A stretch of DNA of 64,000 nt from Rothia sp. (in: high G+C Gram-positive bacteria) (GCA_030529845.1 JAUMWB010000002.1:79170-143169); one strand, 5' to 3'. Shown: positions 55,579 through 64,000, counted from the first letter of the stretch. The notes: generated by a model from the sequence alone, not told the origin. Translations and numbers: made by a program.

Positions 55579-56541
55579 TTAGAGGGCCAGCTCGCGCAGG
55601 GTGACTGCTTCGGGCGTGGTCGATTCTAAAGTGGGCACCTGGGTGCCGGGCAGGGAGGCTGCTGCTGAGCCGTGGGCTACGGCCTGCACCAGGCATTCGG
55701 GCAGGGTTTTGCCCTGCTCGTGGGCGATCAGGAAGCCAGCCAGGGAGCAGTCGCCTGCGCCCACGGTGGAGCGTACCTTGACGGGGGCATGGACGGCGTG
55801 CCAGGCACCTTCTGCGGTGACCAGTACGGCCCCTCCCCCACCCAGGGTAGCCAGAACCATTTCGACACCGCGGTTGACCAGTTCCTTAGCAGTGGCTGCG
55901 GTGAGTTCGGGGCTGGCTTCTAGCTCGTCCGCCATCTCGATCTTGCCCACCAGTTCAGCCAGTTCTTCGGAGTTGGGCTTGATGAGGTTGGGCATGCCAT
56001 CCAAGCCGACCAGGGCGTCGCGCAGGGCCGCACCGGAGGTATCGACGGCGATGCGAGGGGCCTTCTCGCCCAGGGACTCGCGGATAGAGCGGCCCACGAC
56101 GGCATAGTAGTCGGAGGGGACGCCGGCGGGCAGGGAGCCTGCCAGCACCAGCCAGGATGCCTCGATGGTTTCCTTAATCATCAGGCGGGTCAGCTGCTGC
56201 TGGGCCACATCGTTGAGTGGCTCACCGGGGGCGTTGATTTTGGTGGTGGTGCCGTCGGGCTCAACCACGGTGATGTTAGAGCGGATCGGTGCACCGATAG
56301 GCATGTTGACGAAGGGCACCTCGGCCTCTTTGAGGCTGGCCAGTACGGGGTCTTCGTTGTCGCCGGGTAGCACAGCTACAGTCTCAAAGCCGGAGATGTT
56401 GAGGGCACGGGCAATGTTCACGCCCTTGCCACCGGGGTCGGACGCCGCTGCGACGGCACGCTGAACGGCACCGCGCTTGATTTCGTGGTTGAGCTCCACG
56501 GTACGGTCCATGCTGGGGTTGGCAGTTAGGGTAACGATCAT
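55579..56541 (-). CDS. fruK: 1-phosphofructokinase
   Basis: 320 residues of the PfkB family. N-terminal MIVTLTANPSMDRTVELNHE, signature 1 GGKGVNIARALNISG, and signature 2 STVGAGDCSLAGFLIAHEQG with the catalytic Asp. Converts fructose-1-phosphate made by the EIIABC permease into fructose-1,6-bisphosphate. Start overlaps the stop of fruR by 4 bases (ATGA). Confidence 0.95.
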   Translation of the reverse strand: MIVTLTANPSMDRTVELNHEIKRGAVQRAVAAASDPGGKGVNIARALNISGFETVAVLPGDNEDPVLASLKEAEVPFVNMPIGAPIRSNITVVEPDGTTTKINAPGEPLNDVAQQQLTRLMIKETIEASWLVLAGSLPAGVPSDYYAVVGRSIRESLGEKAPRIAVDTSGAALRDALVGLDGMPNLIKPNSEELAELVGKIEMADELEASPELTAATAKELVNRGVEMVLATLGGGGAVLVTAEGAWHAVHAPVKVRSTVGAGDCSLAGFLIAHEQGKTLPECLVQAVAHGSAAASLPGTQVPTLESTTPEAVTLRELAL

Positions 56542-57329
56542 GCGATAAGCACCTCTACGTTGGATTCTTCAAGCGCTGCAGCGAGGTCGCCATCGGGCGC
56601 TTTATCGGTAATGAGAGTATCGATGTCTTCAAGCCCGGCAAAACGTACCAGGGATTCCTGGCTGAACTTTGCGGAGTCGCAGAGGAGCACCACGCGGCGG
56701 GCTGACTTGACGATGGCGGTCTTAACGATAGCTTCGTTGAGACCGGGAGTAGAGAGCCCGAATTCGGCGTCCAGGCCGTTCACACCGATAAAGGCGATGT
56801 CGGGACGGATGGTTTCGAAGTGGGCGGCGGCCCGGGTACCAACGGCGGCCCAGGTCATTTTGCGCAACTGGCCGCCTACCATATCGAGTACCACGCCGTC
56901 AGCCTCGGCCAGCTTCACGGCAATGTGAAGGGCGTGGGTGATGATGAGACGGTCAGCACCTGACTTAAGGGAGAAATCAGCGGCGGCGATACGGTCGGCG
57001 AGGATTTCGATGGTGGTACCGGCGTCAAGAACTACCGCACCGGCGTCCGAATCACGCAGCAGTTCGTAGGCGCGCAGGGCAATCTTCTGCTTTTCGGGGG
57101 TGTTCATATTTTGACGCAGAGCAATGGACGACTCTACAGAGGTTGATTGCTCTACGGTTACGGCACCGCCGTGGACACGGCGCAGCTTACCGTCAGCTTC
57201 GAGGGCTGCTAGGTCACGGCGGACGGTTTCCATCGTGACTTCGTAGCGTCTAGCCAGGTCTGCGCCGTTGACACGGCGTGCTGAAGCTACAAGCTTCGCT
57301 ATTTCGGCACGTCGTTCTTCAGCGAACAT
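56538..57329 (-). CDS. fruR: DeoR/GlpR-family transcriptional regulator of the fructose operon
   Basis: 263 residues. N-terminal DeoR helix-turn-helix (RRAEIAKLVASARRVNGADL, RRYEVTMETVRRDLAALEAD) and a C-terminal sugar-phosphate sensor domain with VVLDAGTTIEILADRI and IGVNGLDAEFGLSTP. First gene of fruR-fruK-fruA, so probably an autoregulated repressor released by a fructose phosphate. Immediate repeats GTGGGTTTC / GTGGGTACG at about 57391-57409 upstream are candidate operator half-sites, not proven. Confidence 0.9.
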   Translation of the reverse strand: MFAEERRAEIAKLVASARRVNGADLARRYEVTMETVRRDLAALEADGKLRRVHGGAVTVEQSTSVESSIALRQNMNTPEKQKIALRAYELLRDSDAGAVVLDAGTTIEILADRIAAADFSLKSGADRLIITHALHIAVKLAEADGVVLDMVGGQLRKMTWAAVGTRAAAHFETIRPDIAFIGVNGLDAEFGLSTPGLNEAIVKTAIVKSARRVVLLCDSAKFSQESLVRFAGLEDIDTLITDKAPDGDLAAALEESNVEVLIA

Positions 57330-57428
57330 GTGTTTATCACCTTATACAACTGGAAGGTGGGTCGGGTGACCCTATCTATAGTTGATTTTATGTGGGTTTC
57401 TGTGGGTACGTCAATGTAAAACCCACGG

Positions 57429-57869
57429 TTACGGGTGTATTTCGGTGTTTTGGTTGCGTTTTTCGGTCAATTTCACTAGGGCCAGTGCCAAAACCCAACC
57501 GATAGCACACCCGAGAGTGTTGGCGAGGACGTCTAGGGGTGAGCTGGTACGCCCGGGCATGAAGTGCTGGGTGGTTTCAATCGCCAGGGTACAGGCCAGA
57601 CCGCCCAGGGGTACGAGCCAGGTGCGGGTCGGGCGCAGCAGCCAGGTGAAGAGAAAGCCACCAGGCGCAAACATGACCACGTTCGACAGCCATTCCACCT
57701 GCCCGTAGCCAAACCAGCTGGGCAGCCAGCCGCGGGCGTGGCCGTCCGCAAGTATCCGGGCTAGGGTTTCACCCGACTCACCGGAGTCAACGTGGGTGGG
57801 CCAGAGAACGATGAAGGCGACGGTAGCTACGTACAGGCAGGTGATGCCCCAGAGGAAGATACGCCCCAC
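57429..57869 (-). CDS. VanZ-like membrane protein
   Basis: 146 residues, about four helices. Family pattern: TCLYVATVAFIVLWPTHVDS, NVVMFAPGGFLFTWLLR, LACTLAIETTQHFMPGRTSS and PLDVLANTLGCAIGWVLALA; the ETxQ and D-x-x-xNTxG motifs are VanZ hallmarks. Role in the envelope uncertain. Start GTG 57869 shares one base with the stop of the upstream phosphatase gene. Confidence 0.88.
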   Translation of the reverse strand: MGRIFLWGITCLYVATVAFIVLWPTHVDSGESGETLARILADGHARGWLPSWFGYGQVEWLSNVVMFAPGGFLFTWLLRPTRTWLVPLGGLACTLAIETTQHFMPGRTSSPLDVLANTLGCAIGWVLALALVKLTEKRNQNTEIHP

Positions 57870-58984
57870 TAGGGCTTACCTACCAGCAGGGGCTCCTTGG
57901 CCTCTAGCCAGTGGGCTAGACCGGGCAGGTCAACCTCGAAGGGTTCGGCATTGGCAATGGTGCCGAACTCTCGGCCGTGGGTGGCAGAGAGGGCACGGCG
58001 AATCAGGGAGCCGTGAGAGACGGCAATGACGCGCTGGCCCGGGTAGTCGCGGGCAATCTGGCGCAGTACCCTAATGCCGCGAAGGTAGACGGAGCGTTCG
58101 CTTTCAACGCCACTGTAGTAGGCGTCGGGCTCCTTGCGGGCTTCTGCTGATATATCGAGCCCCTCAGCTTCGCCGTAGCCGCGCTCTATCAGGTCATCGT
58201 AGGTTCTATCGACGATGAGGCCGAAGGCTGCGCCGATAATTTCTGCGGTCTCGTGGGCGCGGGAGAGCGGGGACGAAACCACCACGTCGAATTCAAAACC
58301 CCGAGCCTTAAGTGAGGCTGCAGTCTCGTGGGCCTGGGCGCGGCCGGTGTCGTTGAGGGGAATATCGCTGGAGCCCTGCATGAGGTGGGCCTTGTTCCAG
58401 TCGGTCTGGCCGTGGCGGATCAGCATAATGGAGGACGCTCGGCGGGCAGGTGCCAGGGGCACCACCTCACCGTTATGGGGCACCAGCACCTTCTGGCCGG
58501 TGCGGGCGGTTTGCAGGCGGGAAATCAGCATGCCGTGCACCACGATAATGAGGTTCTTACCCGGGTAGTCGGCCTCAACCTGGTCGAGGGCGTCTTCAAC
58601 GCGGACAAGGAAGTCGGCCAGAGGTTCGATATCTGCGGTTTCGTTTTCTACCGTTTCCCAGAGGGCGGGGTTGTTCTGTACGCCTTCGAGGTTTTTGAAG
58701 GAGCGTTCTGCGAGGCCCGGGTAGGAGCCAAGGACGGGTAGGCCCAGCTCGTCGGCGATGATGGCACCGGTTTCTGCGGCGCGGGAGAGGGGGGAGGTGA
58801 CGACGCCGTGCCAGGTGAAGCCGGGGTGGGCGTCCGCCTGGGCCTTGGCGTATTCGAGGACGTTGTGGGCAGCGGCGAGCGCCTGGGCGCGACCGGTGTC
58901 GTTGAGGGGGATATCGCTGGAACCCTGCAGGCGGTGTACGAGGTTCCAGTCGGTCTGTCCGTGTCGAATGAGTACGCTAGGCAT
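57869..58984 (-). CDS. Tandem histidine phosphatase (two phosphoglycerate mutase-like domains)
   Basis: 371 residues made of two consecutive histidine-phosphatase domains, each starting with the RHGQTDWN motif. Domain 1 is SVLIRHGQTDWNLVHRLQGS with the second His in LIIVVHGMLISRL; domain 2 is SIMLIRHGQTDWNKAHLMQG with VIAVSHGSLIRRAL. The 20-residue blocks around the first His are almost identical (GSSDIPLNDTGRAQA in both), so it is an internal duplication. ATG 58984 begins directly at domain 1. Substrate unknown. Confidence 0.85.
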   Translation of the reverse strand: MPSVLIRHGQTDWNLVHRLQGSSDIPLNDTGRAQALAAAHNVLEYAKAQADAHPGFTWHGVVTSPLSRAAETGAIIADELGLPVLGSYPGLAERSFKNLEGVQNNPALWETVENETADIEPLADFLVRVEDALDQVEADYPGKNLIIVVHGMLISRLQTARTGQKVLVPHNGEVVPLAPARRASSIMLIRHGQTDWNKAHLMQGSSDIPLNDTGRAQAHETAASLKARGFEFDVVVSSPLSRAHETAEIIGAAFGLIVDRTYDDLIERGYGEAEGLDISAEARKEPDAYYSGVESERSVYLRGIRVLRQIARDYPGQRVIAVSHGSLIRRALSATHGREFGTIANAEPFEVDLPGLAHWLEAKEPLLVGKP

Positions 58985-59139
58985 GGGTTCTATTATCCCC
59001 TCCCAGCCCACCGAGTGCGGGGTGATGGGAGTGTTAGTTTGCTCCCGAGGTTCAGGGATCGAGGTAGTCACAGAAAAGATGGTAAGTACCCGTGATACAT
59101 CGCATGACCTCCTCCGCTCCGGTATGAGAGCATAGAACC

Positions 59140-59880
59140 ATGTTTGAACTTCACTCAGCCTCCGCGAACTTTGCCCCAGCATGTGCCGTCTTCGACTGCG
59201 ACGGCGTCCTACTCGACTCCGAAACCCTCTGGGGCGAAATCCAGGCCGAAATGTTCAAACACTACCGGGTAGACCTTACCCCCGAACTCGAGGCCTCCCT
59301 GGTCGGCATCTCAGCCGGGGATCTTGCCGACCGTCTCTCAGCCCTTACCCCGCTGGCGTCCGAATTCGATGGCTCCCCCGAAGCCTTCCGCGACAGCGTC
59401 TACACCACCATCACCACCACCGAATTCGACATCATCGACCGTGGCGTCACAGCCATAGACGGTGCTCTCAGAGCCATTCAGCTGCTCTCAGCCAAGATTC
59501 CCGTGGCGGTGGCGTCCAACTCCGGCGACAAGCTGCTGACCAAAAAACTCACCCACTTCGGCTACGCCCCCTACCTGGACACCTGGGTCTCCTTCCACGA
59601 CGTCGAAGAAGGCAAGCCCGCCCCCGACATCTACCTCGAAGCGACCCGCCGTCTGGGCTTTGCCCCCGAGCAGGCCCTCACCGTGGAAGACTCCGTCACC
59701 GGCATGACTGCCGCAACCGCAGCTGGCACCAGCTGCCTGATTTACCAGGTCGAGCCGGACGCGGCCACCCCCGCTCCCCTACTGACAGCAGGTATCGGGC
59801 GGTTTAGTTCCTTCACCGATCCAGCCTTCCTCGCTCAGCTCGACGCCTGGGTAGGGCACCTGCCCGACCGCGACCGCTAA
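59140..59880 (+). CDS. HAD-superfamily phosphatase, subfamily IA
   Basis: 246 residues. Motif I CAVFDCDGVLLDSETLWGE, motif II VAVASNSGDKLLTKKL, motif III Lys in GKPAPDIYLEATRRL, motif IV LTVEDSVTGMTAATAAGT, with a helical cap inserted. Similar class to the enzyme at 11178-11828 but not a close paralogue. Divergent from the tandem histidine phosphatase gene; the adjacent membrane protein gene follows 27 bp downstream. Confidence 0.88.
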   Translation: MFELHSASANFAPACAVFDCDGVLLDSETLWGEIQAEMFKHYRVDLTPELEASLVGISAGDLADRLSALTPLASEFDGSPEAFRDSVYTTITTTEFDIIDRGVTAIDGALRAIQLLSAKIPVAVASNSGDKLLTKKLTHFGYAPYLDTWVSFHDVEEGKPAPDIYLEATRRLGFAPEQALTVEDSVTGMTAATAAGTSCLIYQVEPDAATPAPLLTAGIGRFSSFTDPAFLAQLDAWVGHLPDRDR

Positions 59881-59907
59881 CCCTCACCACCTTCTCAAGG
59901 ACGAGCA

Positions 59908-60501
59908 GTGACAGACCCCGAGCAGAACCCGCGCTCCTCCCGCTACGGCCGCCGCCTCGAAGACCTCAGCGACGACGAACGCGCCTACTACCGCGACTTC
60001 CTCCCGCCCCAGGCCCTGACCGGGCAGCAGGGCACTGAAGAGCAGATGCCGGGGCAGGCGTCCGCACCGCTCGGGTCAGGCGCCACCGCCCACCCAGCGC
60101 GGACGAGCCCCGGTAGCCAGCGGGGTAAAAGGCCTCGCAGCCGCTGGTACTGGCTACCGCACTCTCTTACTATCCTGGCGGTGATTCTGGCGGTGGCCTC
60201 TTTTCTGGTGGTGCCCGCTATCTACAGCGACGCGGCCCCGGAACTACGCCGTAACTATGTGATTATGTGGGCTGAGCTGGCCTTCTTCTTCCTACTCTTT
60301 GCTGCCCTGCTCTACGGAATCTTTGCGCTCTCGCGGTTCACTGACCACGACGATGAGGATGATGAGCGGCTCATGCGCCCCACTGATTTTGCGGAGCGCC
60401 TCTACGAGCAGGAGCTTGACCGCGGCACTGACCGAAAGGGATGGGAGGGGCCGGGCGGGCTTTACGACTCGTCCTGGATTAGCGGCAAGAAAAACGATTA
60501 G
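59908..60501 (+). CDS. Two-helix membrane protein of unknown function
   Basis: 197 residues. N-terminus YGRRLEDLSDDERAYYRDFL is acidic/basic mixed, a Pro/Gln-rich segment follows, and two helices are present: HSLTILAVILAVASFLVVPA and WAELAFFFLLFAALLYGIFA. The C-terminus is acidic (DHDDEDDERLMRPTDFAERL). Start GTG 59908. Operon with the HAD gene; family not recognised. Confidence 0.65.
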   Translation: MTDPEQNPRSSRYGRRLEDLSDDERAYYRDFLPPQALTGQQGTEEQMPGQASAPLGSGATAHPARTSPGSQRGKRPRSRWYWLPHSLTILAVILAVASFLVVPAIYSDAAPELRRNYVIMWAELAFFFLLFAALLYGIFALSRFTDHDDEDDERLMRPTDFAERLYEQELDRGTDRKGWEGPGGLYDSSWISGKKND

Positions 60502-60508
60502 ATAGCAA

Positions 60509-60538
60509 AAGGGCCGGCTCCCAGGGGAACCGGCCCTT
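60509..60538 (+). terminator. Terminator of HAD/membrane-protein operon
   Basis: AAGGGCCGG / CCGGCCCTT stem, 12-base loop, 7 bp after the stop codon. Palindromic repeat copy C begins three bases after its end. Confidence 0.78.
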
Positions 60539-60541
60539 AGC

Positions 60542-60604
60542 TACCCCGGTTTTTGTGCAAATACCCCCGTTTTTACCCGGGGTATCTGCACCGAAACTGG
60601 GGTA
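60542..60604. repeat. Dispersed palindromic repeat, copy C
   Basis: 63 bp, the same length as copy A and its near-complete reverse complement in detail; arms TACCCCGGTTTTTGTGCA and TGCACCGAAACTGGGGTA. Confidence 0.85.
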
Positions 60605-60751
60605 CTTAGTAGAAGGGGCTGGCAGGCATGCGCGGCGTCTGCTGACTCGGGGCTGGCGTGAATCATGACGAGCCCCCAGGCGAGGAATGAGAGGGTCGCA
60701 AACGCAAACATGCTTGCCAGCCCCTGTTCTCCGTGCGTCCTCCGAGTTACA

Positions 60752-61408
60752 TTATCGGCGCATGACCTTGCGGGCCAGCATGTTGCCCACCAGCTGAATG
60801 AGCTGCACCAGAATAATAATGACGGCGACAACCGACCAGGTGATGACTTCGTTGAAGCGCTGGTAGCCGTCCACCAGGGCGACCTTACCCAGGCCGCCAC
60901 CGCCGATGTAGCCGGCCATAGCTGACATATCGACCACGCCGATGACCAGGAAGGTGTAGCCCAGGATCAGCGGGCCGAGGGCTTCGGGGATCATGACGGT
61001 GAAGAGAATACGCATCTTGGAGGCGCCCATGGCGCGGGCGGCCTCAATGACGCCGGGATCAATCGATACCATGTTCTGCTCGACGATGCGGGCGATGGCG
61101 AAGGTCGCGCCAAAGACCATGGCAAAGATGGCGGCGTTGACGCCCAGGCGGGTGCCGACCACCATCTGGGTCAGGGGGCCCAGGGCTGCGAGGAGGATGA
61201 TGAAGGGGATGGGGCGTACTACGTTAACCACGACGTTCAGCAGGATGTTGACGAAGCGGTTAGCCAGGATGTTGCCCTGGCGGGTGGTATAGAGCAGCAG
61301 GCCGAAGATCATGCCCAGGGCACCGGCGACCAGCATGGTCAGTGAGACCATGTAGAGGGTGTCGCCGAGGGCGGGGATGAGTTTGTCGGTGACGAAGGTT
61401 GAGTCCAC
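60752..61408 (-). CDS. metI: Methionine ABC transporter permease
   Basis: 218 residues, about five helices. MetI pattern GDTLYMVSLTMLVAGALGMI and the BPD_transp signature in ARAMGASKMRILFTVMIPEA. Membrane subunit of the D/L-methionine importer with MetN and MetQ. It starts 2 bp after the metN stop. Confidence 0.94.
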   Translation of the reverse strand: MDSTFVTDKLIPALGDTLYMVSLTMLVAGALGMIFGLLLYTTRQGNILANRFVNILLNVVVNVVRPIPFIILLAALGPLTQMVVGTRLGVNAAIFAMVFGATFAIARIVEQNMVSIDPGVIEAARAMGASKMRILFTVMIPEALGPLILGYTFLVIGVVDMSAMAGYIGGGGLGKVALVDGYQRFNEVITWSVVAVIIILVQLIQLVGNMLARKVMRR

Positions 61409-61410
61409 GG

Positions 61411-62463
61411 TTAGCGTACCTCCTGCACGCGGGTGACGGTCTTGAGTTCAGCGACCACAGCGTCGAGGCTGGTGACATCGCCCAGCAGTTCGAGGGTGAG
61501 GTTGCCGTAGCTCTTACCTTGCAGGGTTTCGAGGCCGCCCTGCACGATGTTGAAGGAGACGTTGCGGGAGCCCAGGTAAGAGAGGACCTTACCGATGCCA
61601 TTGTTACCTTCGGTGATTTCGATGTTGATGAGGTAGCCCTTGTGGCGGGCTTTGAGGTCGGCAGCTTCGTCGCCTACGGGCAGGGACTTGACGGTGGTAC
61701 CCACGAAGCGGCGGGCAACTTCGGTTTGCGGGTTGGAGAAGACGTCGTAGACGTTGCCTGTTTCGACCACACGGCCGTTTTCCATGACGGCAACGCGGTC
61801 GGCGATGGTGGAAACGACGTCCATTTCGTGGGTAATGACGATGACGGTGATGCCCAGCTCGGCGTTGACCTTTTTGAGCAGGTCGAGTACTTCAGCGGTG
61901 GTTTCGGGGTCCAGGGCGCTGGTTGATTCGTCGGCCAGCAGCAGGGAGGGTGAGGTGGCAAGGGCACGGGCGATGCCGACGCGCTGCTTCTGGCCGCCGG
62001 AGAGCTGGTCGGGGTAGTTTTTGGCCTTGTCGGCCAGGCCCACGAAGTCCAGCAGCTCTGCTACGCGTTCGGCGCGCTTGGCCTTGTCCCAGCCTGCGAT
62101 GATGAGGGGAAATTCGACGTTGCCGGCAACGGTGCGGGAGTTCATGAGGTTGAACTGCTGGAAGATCATGCCAATGTTGGTGCGCACCTCGCGCAGCTGG
62201 GATTCGCGTTTACCTGCGATTTCAAAGCCATCGACGGTGAGTGATCCTGTGGTGATGGCCTCTAGGCCGTTGATTAGGCGAACCAGGGTTGATTTACCGG
62301 CACCGGAGTAGCCGATGATGGCGAAGATTTCACCCTTATTGATGGTGAGGTCTACGCCGTTGACGGCGGTGACGGTTTTTTTGCCGACCTTGAACTCTTT
62401 GGTCACGTTGTTCAGCACGACCATGGGCTGGGGCCCGGTTGGCTGTAGTCGCTGTTCGGTCAT
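61411..62463 (-). CDS. metN: Methionine ABC transporter ATPase
   Basis: 350 residues. Walker A GYSGAGKST, signature LSGGQKQRVGIARAL, Walker B LLLADESTSALD, and a C-terminal NIL (ACT-like) domain from about 270 that senses methionine. ATG 62463 (MTEQRLQPTG) is preferred; codons upstream from 62529 are low-quality. Order metQ-metN-metI. Confidence 0.95.
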   Translation of the reverse strand: MTEQRLQPTGPQPMVVLNNVTKEFKVGKKTVTAVNGVDLTINKGEIFAIIGYSGAGKSTLVRLINGLEAITTGSLTVDGFEIAGKRESQLREVRTNIGMIFQQFNLMNSRTVAGNVEFPLIIAGWDKAKRAERVAELLDFVGLADKAKNYPDQLSGGQKQRVGIARALATSPSLLLADESTSALDPETTAEVLDLLKKVNAELGITVIVITHEMDVVSTIADRVAVMENGRVVETGNVYDVFSNPQTEVARRFVGTTVKSLPVGDEAADLKARHKGYLINIEITEGNNGIGKVLSYLGSRNVSFNIVQGGLETLQGKSYGNLTLELLGDVTSLDAVVAELKTVTRVQEVR

Positions 62464-62651
62464 GTCTTCTTCTTCGGTTGGGGTCTTGCTGTGGCTGTGG
62501 GCGGACGCACCTGCTGGGGGTATGCGCACAGCGGCAGCCTTTGCGGGGCTAGAGCTGGCACCGGACGGGGCCGAAGTGTCTAGCCTACCGCAGTTGGCTG
62601 CCGCTGTTGGGGGTGCATGAGCTAGCTCAAGGGTGAGCTTTGCCTAGTATT

Positions 62652-63506
62652 TTAGCCGTTGCGCTTCTGCTCTTCGAGGGTGGCTAGGGTGGAGCGCAGT
62701 TCGGAGACCTCGGTGGTAACTTCTACTGCGGTGCCCTGGGTGTCTTCCTGTACCACGGCCTGTACTTCTTCGGTGTGGTAGAGCTCTACGATCTTCTTGT
62801 AGGTCTCGTTGTCGGCGTTATCGGCGGTGGAGACGAAGAGGTTGACGTAGGGGCGGGCTGATTCGTTAGCGGGGTCGTCCTGGGCCAGGGCGTCCTTGGG
62901 GTTCAGACCGGCGTCCTTGAGGAAGTCGTTGTTGATGACGGAGCCGTCAACGGACTCGAGAGCGAGAACGGTCTGGGCTGCATCAACGGGGGTGACGGTG
63001 ACCTTGGAGGCTGCGGTGTCGACGTCGTCAACGGTGGGGCTGGTGGTTTCTGAGGTGAAGGAAACCAGGCCGTTAGCTTCAAGCAGCAGCAGGGCGCGTG
63101 CTTCGTTGACAGTGTCGTTGGGGATGGCGATTTCAGCGCCCTGGGGCAGGGCGGAGATGGAATCGTGCTTGTTGGAGAACAGCGCCATGGGGTAGATAAC
63201 GGTGGGGCCTACGATCTGCAGGTCGTCGTTTGCTTCTACGTTGTAGTTGGAGAGGTAGGCGATGTGCTGGAACCAGTTGAGGTCGATTTCGCCGGAGCTC
63301 AGAGCGGGGTTGGGCTGGGTGTAGTCGGAGAATTCAACGATTTCGATGTTGATTCCCTCTGCCTTAGCGACCTCGACGAGCTTGTCGTTGGAGGGGTCGG
63401 TGCCTACTACGCCGATTTTGACGACGTCGTCGCTGGATGATGAGCCGCAGGCTGCAAGACCGAATGCGAGGGGTACGAGAGCCAAGGTGGCAACAAATTT
63501 CTTCAC
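62652..63506 (-). CDS. metQ: MetQ/NlpA-family substrate-binding lipoprotein
   Basis: 284 residues. Lipoprotein signal ending in the lipobox LAACGSSSS, then the MetQ-like binding domain (EGINIEIVEFSDYTQPNPAL, GEIDLNWFQHIAYLSNYN). It delivers methionine to MetNI. The start is GTG 63506. First gene of metQNI, transcribed away from an amidohydrolase gene. Confidence 0.93.
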   Translation of the reverse strand: MKKFVATLALVPLAFGLAACGSSSSDDVVKIGVVGTDPSNDKLVEVAKAEGINIEIVEFSDYTQPNPALSSGEIDLNWFQHIAYLSNYNVEANDDLQIVGPTVIYPMALFSNKHDSISALPQGAEIAIPNDTVNEARALLLLEANGLVSFTSETTSPTVDDVDTAASKVTVTPVDAAQTVLALESVDGSVINNDFLKDAGLNPKDALAQDDPANESARPYVNLFVSTADNADNETYKKIVELYHTEEVQAVVQEDTQGTAVEVTTEVSELRSTLATLEEQKRNG

Positions 63507-63813
63507 GGCTATGAATCTTTCTGTTGAGAAAAGTGGTGTATGCGGCCACGATTCAGCGGCACCGTCTCTAGCGCTGTGTGCTGATGTGGTTTCGGGCGGC
63601 CAGGCTAGGCGCCTCTTCTATTAGAACACTGTGGCGCCATCGCTCCCCCATGCGGCTTCTTTTTGGGTCATATGTCACGTGTGTGACCGCAACAAAAAGT
63701 TACGGCGTCATAAAACGTCATAAAAGGACTGGAGTCTTAGGTTAAAAACTCCGCAGGTTTGCCCGGTTACCGTTAATGTCCATCGGTATATACCGCATCA
63801 ATCAGGGATCCTC
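63507..63813. other. Divergent region metQ / amidohydrolase
   Basis: 307 bp, no gene. It contains a 5-4-5 palindrome GTCAC-GTGT-GTGAC (63674-63687), a 10-bp direct repeat CGTCATAAAA twice (63706-63725), and the palindrome CGGTATATACCG (63784-63795). All may be regulatory; no known riboswitch was recognised. Confidence 0.5.
63784..63795. promoter_or_regulatory. Palindrome upstream of amidohydrolase, possible GntR-type operator
   Basis: CGGTATATACCG, 12-bp perfect palindrome 18 bp before the ATG at 63814. The core recalls NagR/DasR operators (GGTNTANACC), which would fit a NagA gene; inferred only. Confidence 0.4.
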
Positions 63814-64000
63814 ATGGCACACAGAACTCTTTTTCATTCCCTCACCCGCCTTGCCCCGCACGGCAGTTCCCGCAGCTGGGTGCTAGCAGAAGGCGAGCGC
63901 ATCCTCACTATAGGCGAGGGTCAGAGTTGGAAAGATGAGCTGGGCGCCCAGCTGGACCAGGCTGAGGTGCGCGATGCGGAAGGCTGGCTCCTAACCCCGG
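63814..64000 (+). CDS. Amidohydrolase N-terminus, possibly N-acetylglucosamine-6-phosphate deacetylase (3' end outside window)
   Basis: 62 codons visible: MAHRTLFHSLTRLAPHG, WVLAEGERILTIGEG, then VRDAEGWLLTP at the edge, the position where NagA-type amidohydrolases continue into the metal-binding GFIDxHxHG. The metal site itself is not in the window, so the assignment is tentative. Confidence 0.5.
   Translation, partial: MAHRTLFHSLTRLAPHGSSRSWVLAEGERILTIGEGQSWKDELGAQLDQAEVRDAEGWLLTP

Noticed and set aside
59181-59807. 208-codon frame very rich in Arg and His
   Set aside because: Same strand, another frame of the HAD gene at 59140-59880; composition is that of a frame shadow.
60541-60711. 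Possible short membrane peptide on the minus strand (ATG 60711, MFAFATLSFLAWGLVMIH)
   Set aside because: One plausible helix but no clear ribosome binding site, and the frame runs through palindromic repeat copy C to its stop. Not listed as a gene.

Overview
The window reads as chromosomal DNA of a high-GC Gram-positive actinobacterium of the Micrococcaceae, most like Rothia. Pointers are the lineage-typical small proteins (DUF3073, DUF3027, DUF3263 next to a LytR_C protein), an actinobacterial PcrA, an LAxTG cell-wall protein, an orphan WXG100 protein, a ferritin-like/VIT fusion, HAIR and CIRCE heat-shock boxes, a c-di-AMP riboswitch ahead of an NlpC/P60 protein, and many GTG/TTG starts. The genus is inferred from gene content; no rRNA gene is present to confirm it.

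Layout. 1-4337: minus-strand operon for surface polysaccharide synthesis and export (two GT4 glycosyltransferases, ABC permease, ABC ATPase cut by the window edge). 4454-5177: two gene remnants that both lost their N-termini at one junction. 5491-14078: DUF3073, Sir2 deacetylase, ClpB under two HAIR boxes, a GATase1 protein, a membrane protein, a HAD phosphatase, Dps, and a ferritin-like/VIT iron protein; Dps and VIT share a 0.5 kb region with an IdeR-like box and a second palindrome. 14200-19773: accessory surface region with a large LAxTG protein behind a Zur-like box, then a decayed metalloprotease, two damaged Tat-exported proteins and a small possibly immunity-like protein.

20087-31958: housekeeping block with SucCD, a SoxG-like orphan, PcrA, a membrane protein, a frameshifted AbiEi/nuclease-like gene flanked by a dispersed palindromic repeat, tRNA-Arg(CCU), NlpC/P60 with riboswitch, an IdeR-type regulator and SerC. 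32048-46187: MFS exporter and DUF3027, a two-component system, WXG100, an RNase HI fusion, a phosphopantetheinyl transferase convergent with an isochorismate synthase (catechol siderophore type), RlmC, a 50-residue membrane protein, a MazG-like gene with an amber codon, GroEL under CIRCE, LytR_C, DUF3263 and uracil-DNA glycosylase.

46223-64000: two tandem ThrE-type exporters, a FemX-like aminoacyltransferase, a PTS block (HPr, EI, fructose EIIABC, 1-phosphofructokinase, DeoR regulator) for fructose uptake and phosphorylation, VanZ, a duplicated histidine phosphatase, a HAD phosphatase, the MetNIQ methionine importer, and the start of an amidohydrolase that may be NagA.

Themes that link genes are metal homeostasis (IdeR, Dps, VIT, Zur-like box, siderophore enzymes), heat shock (ClpB, GroEL) and envelope building (polysaccharide exporter, FemX, NlpC/P60, LAxTG protein). 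The least ordinary signals are the three-copy 63-bp palindromic repeat with its AbiEi/nuclease-like neighbour, and the cluster of freshly damaged surface-protein genes, including a 7-bp tandem duplication inside a Tat signal peptide.
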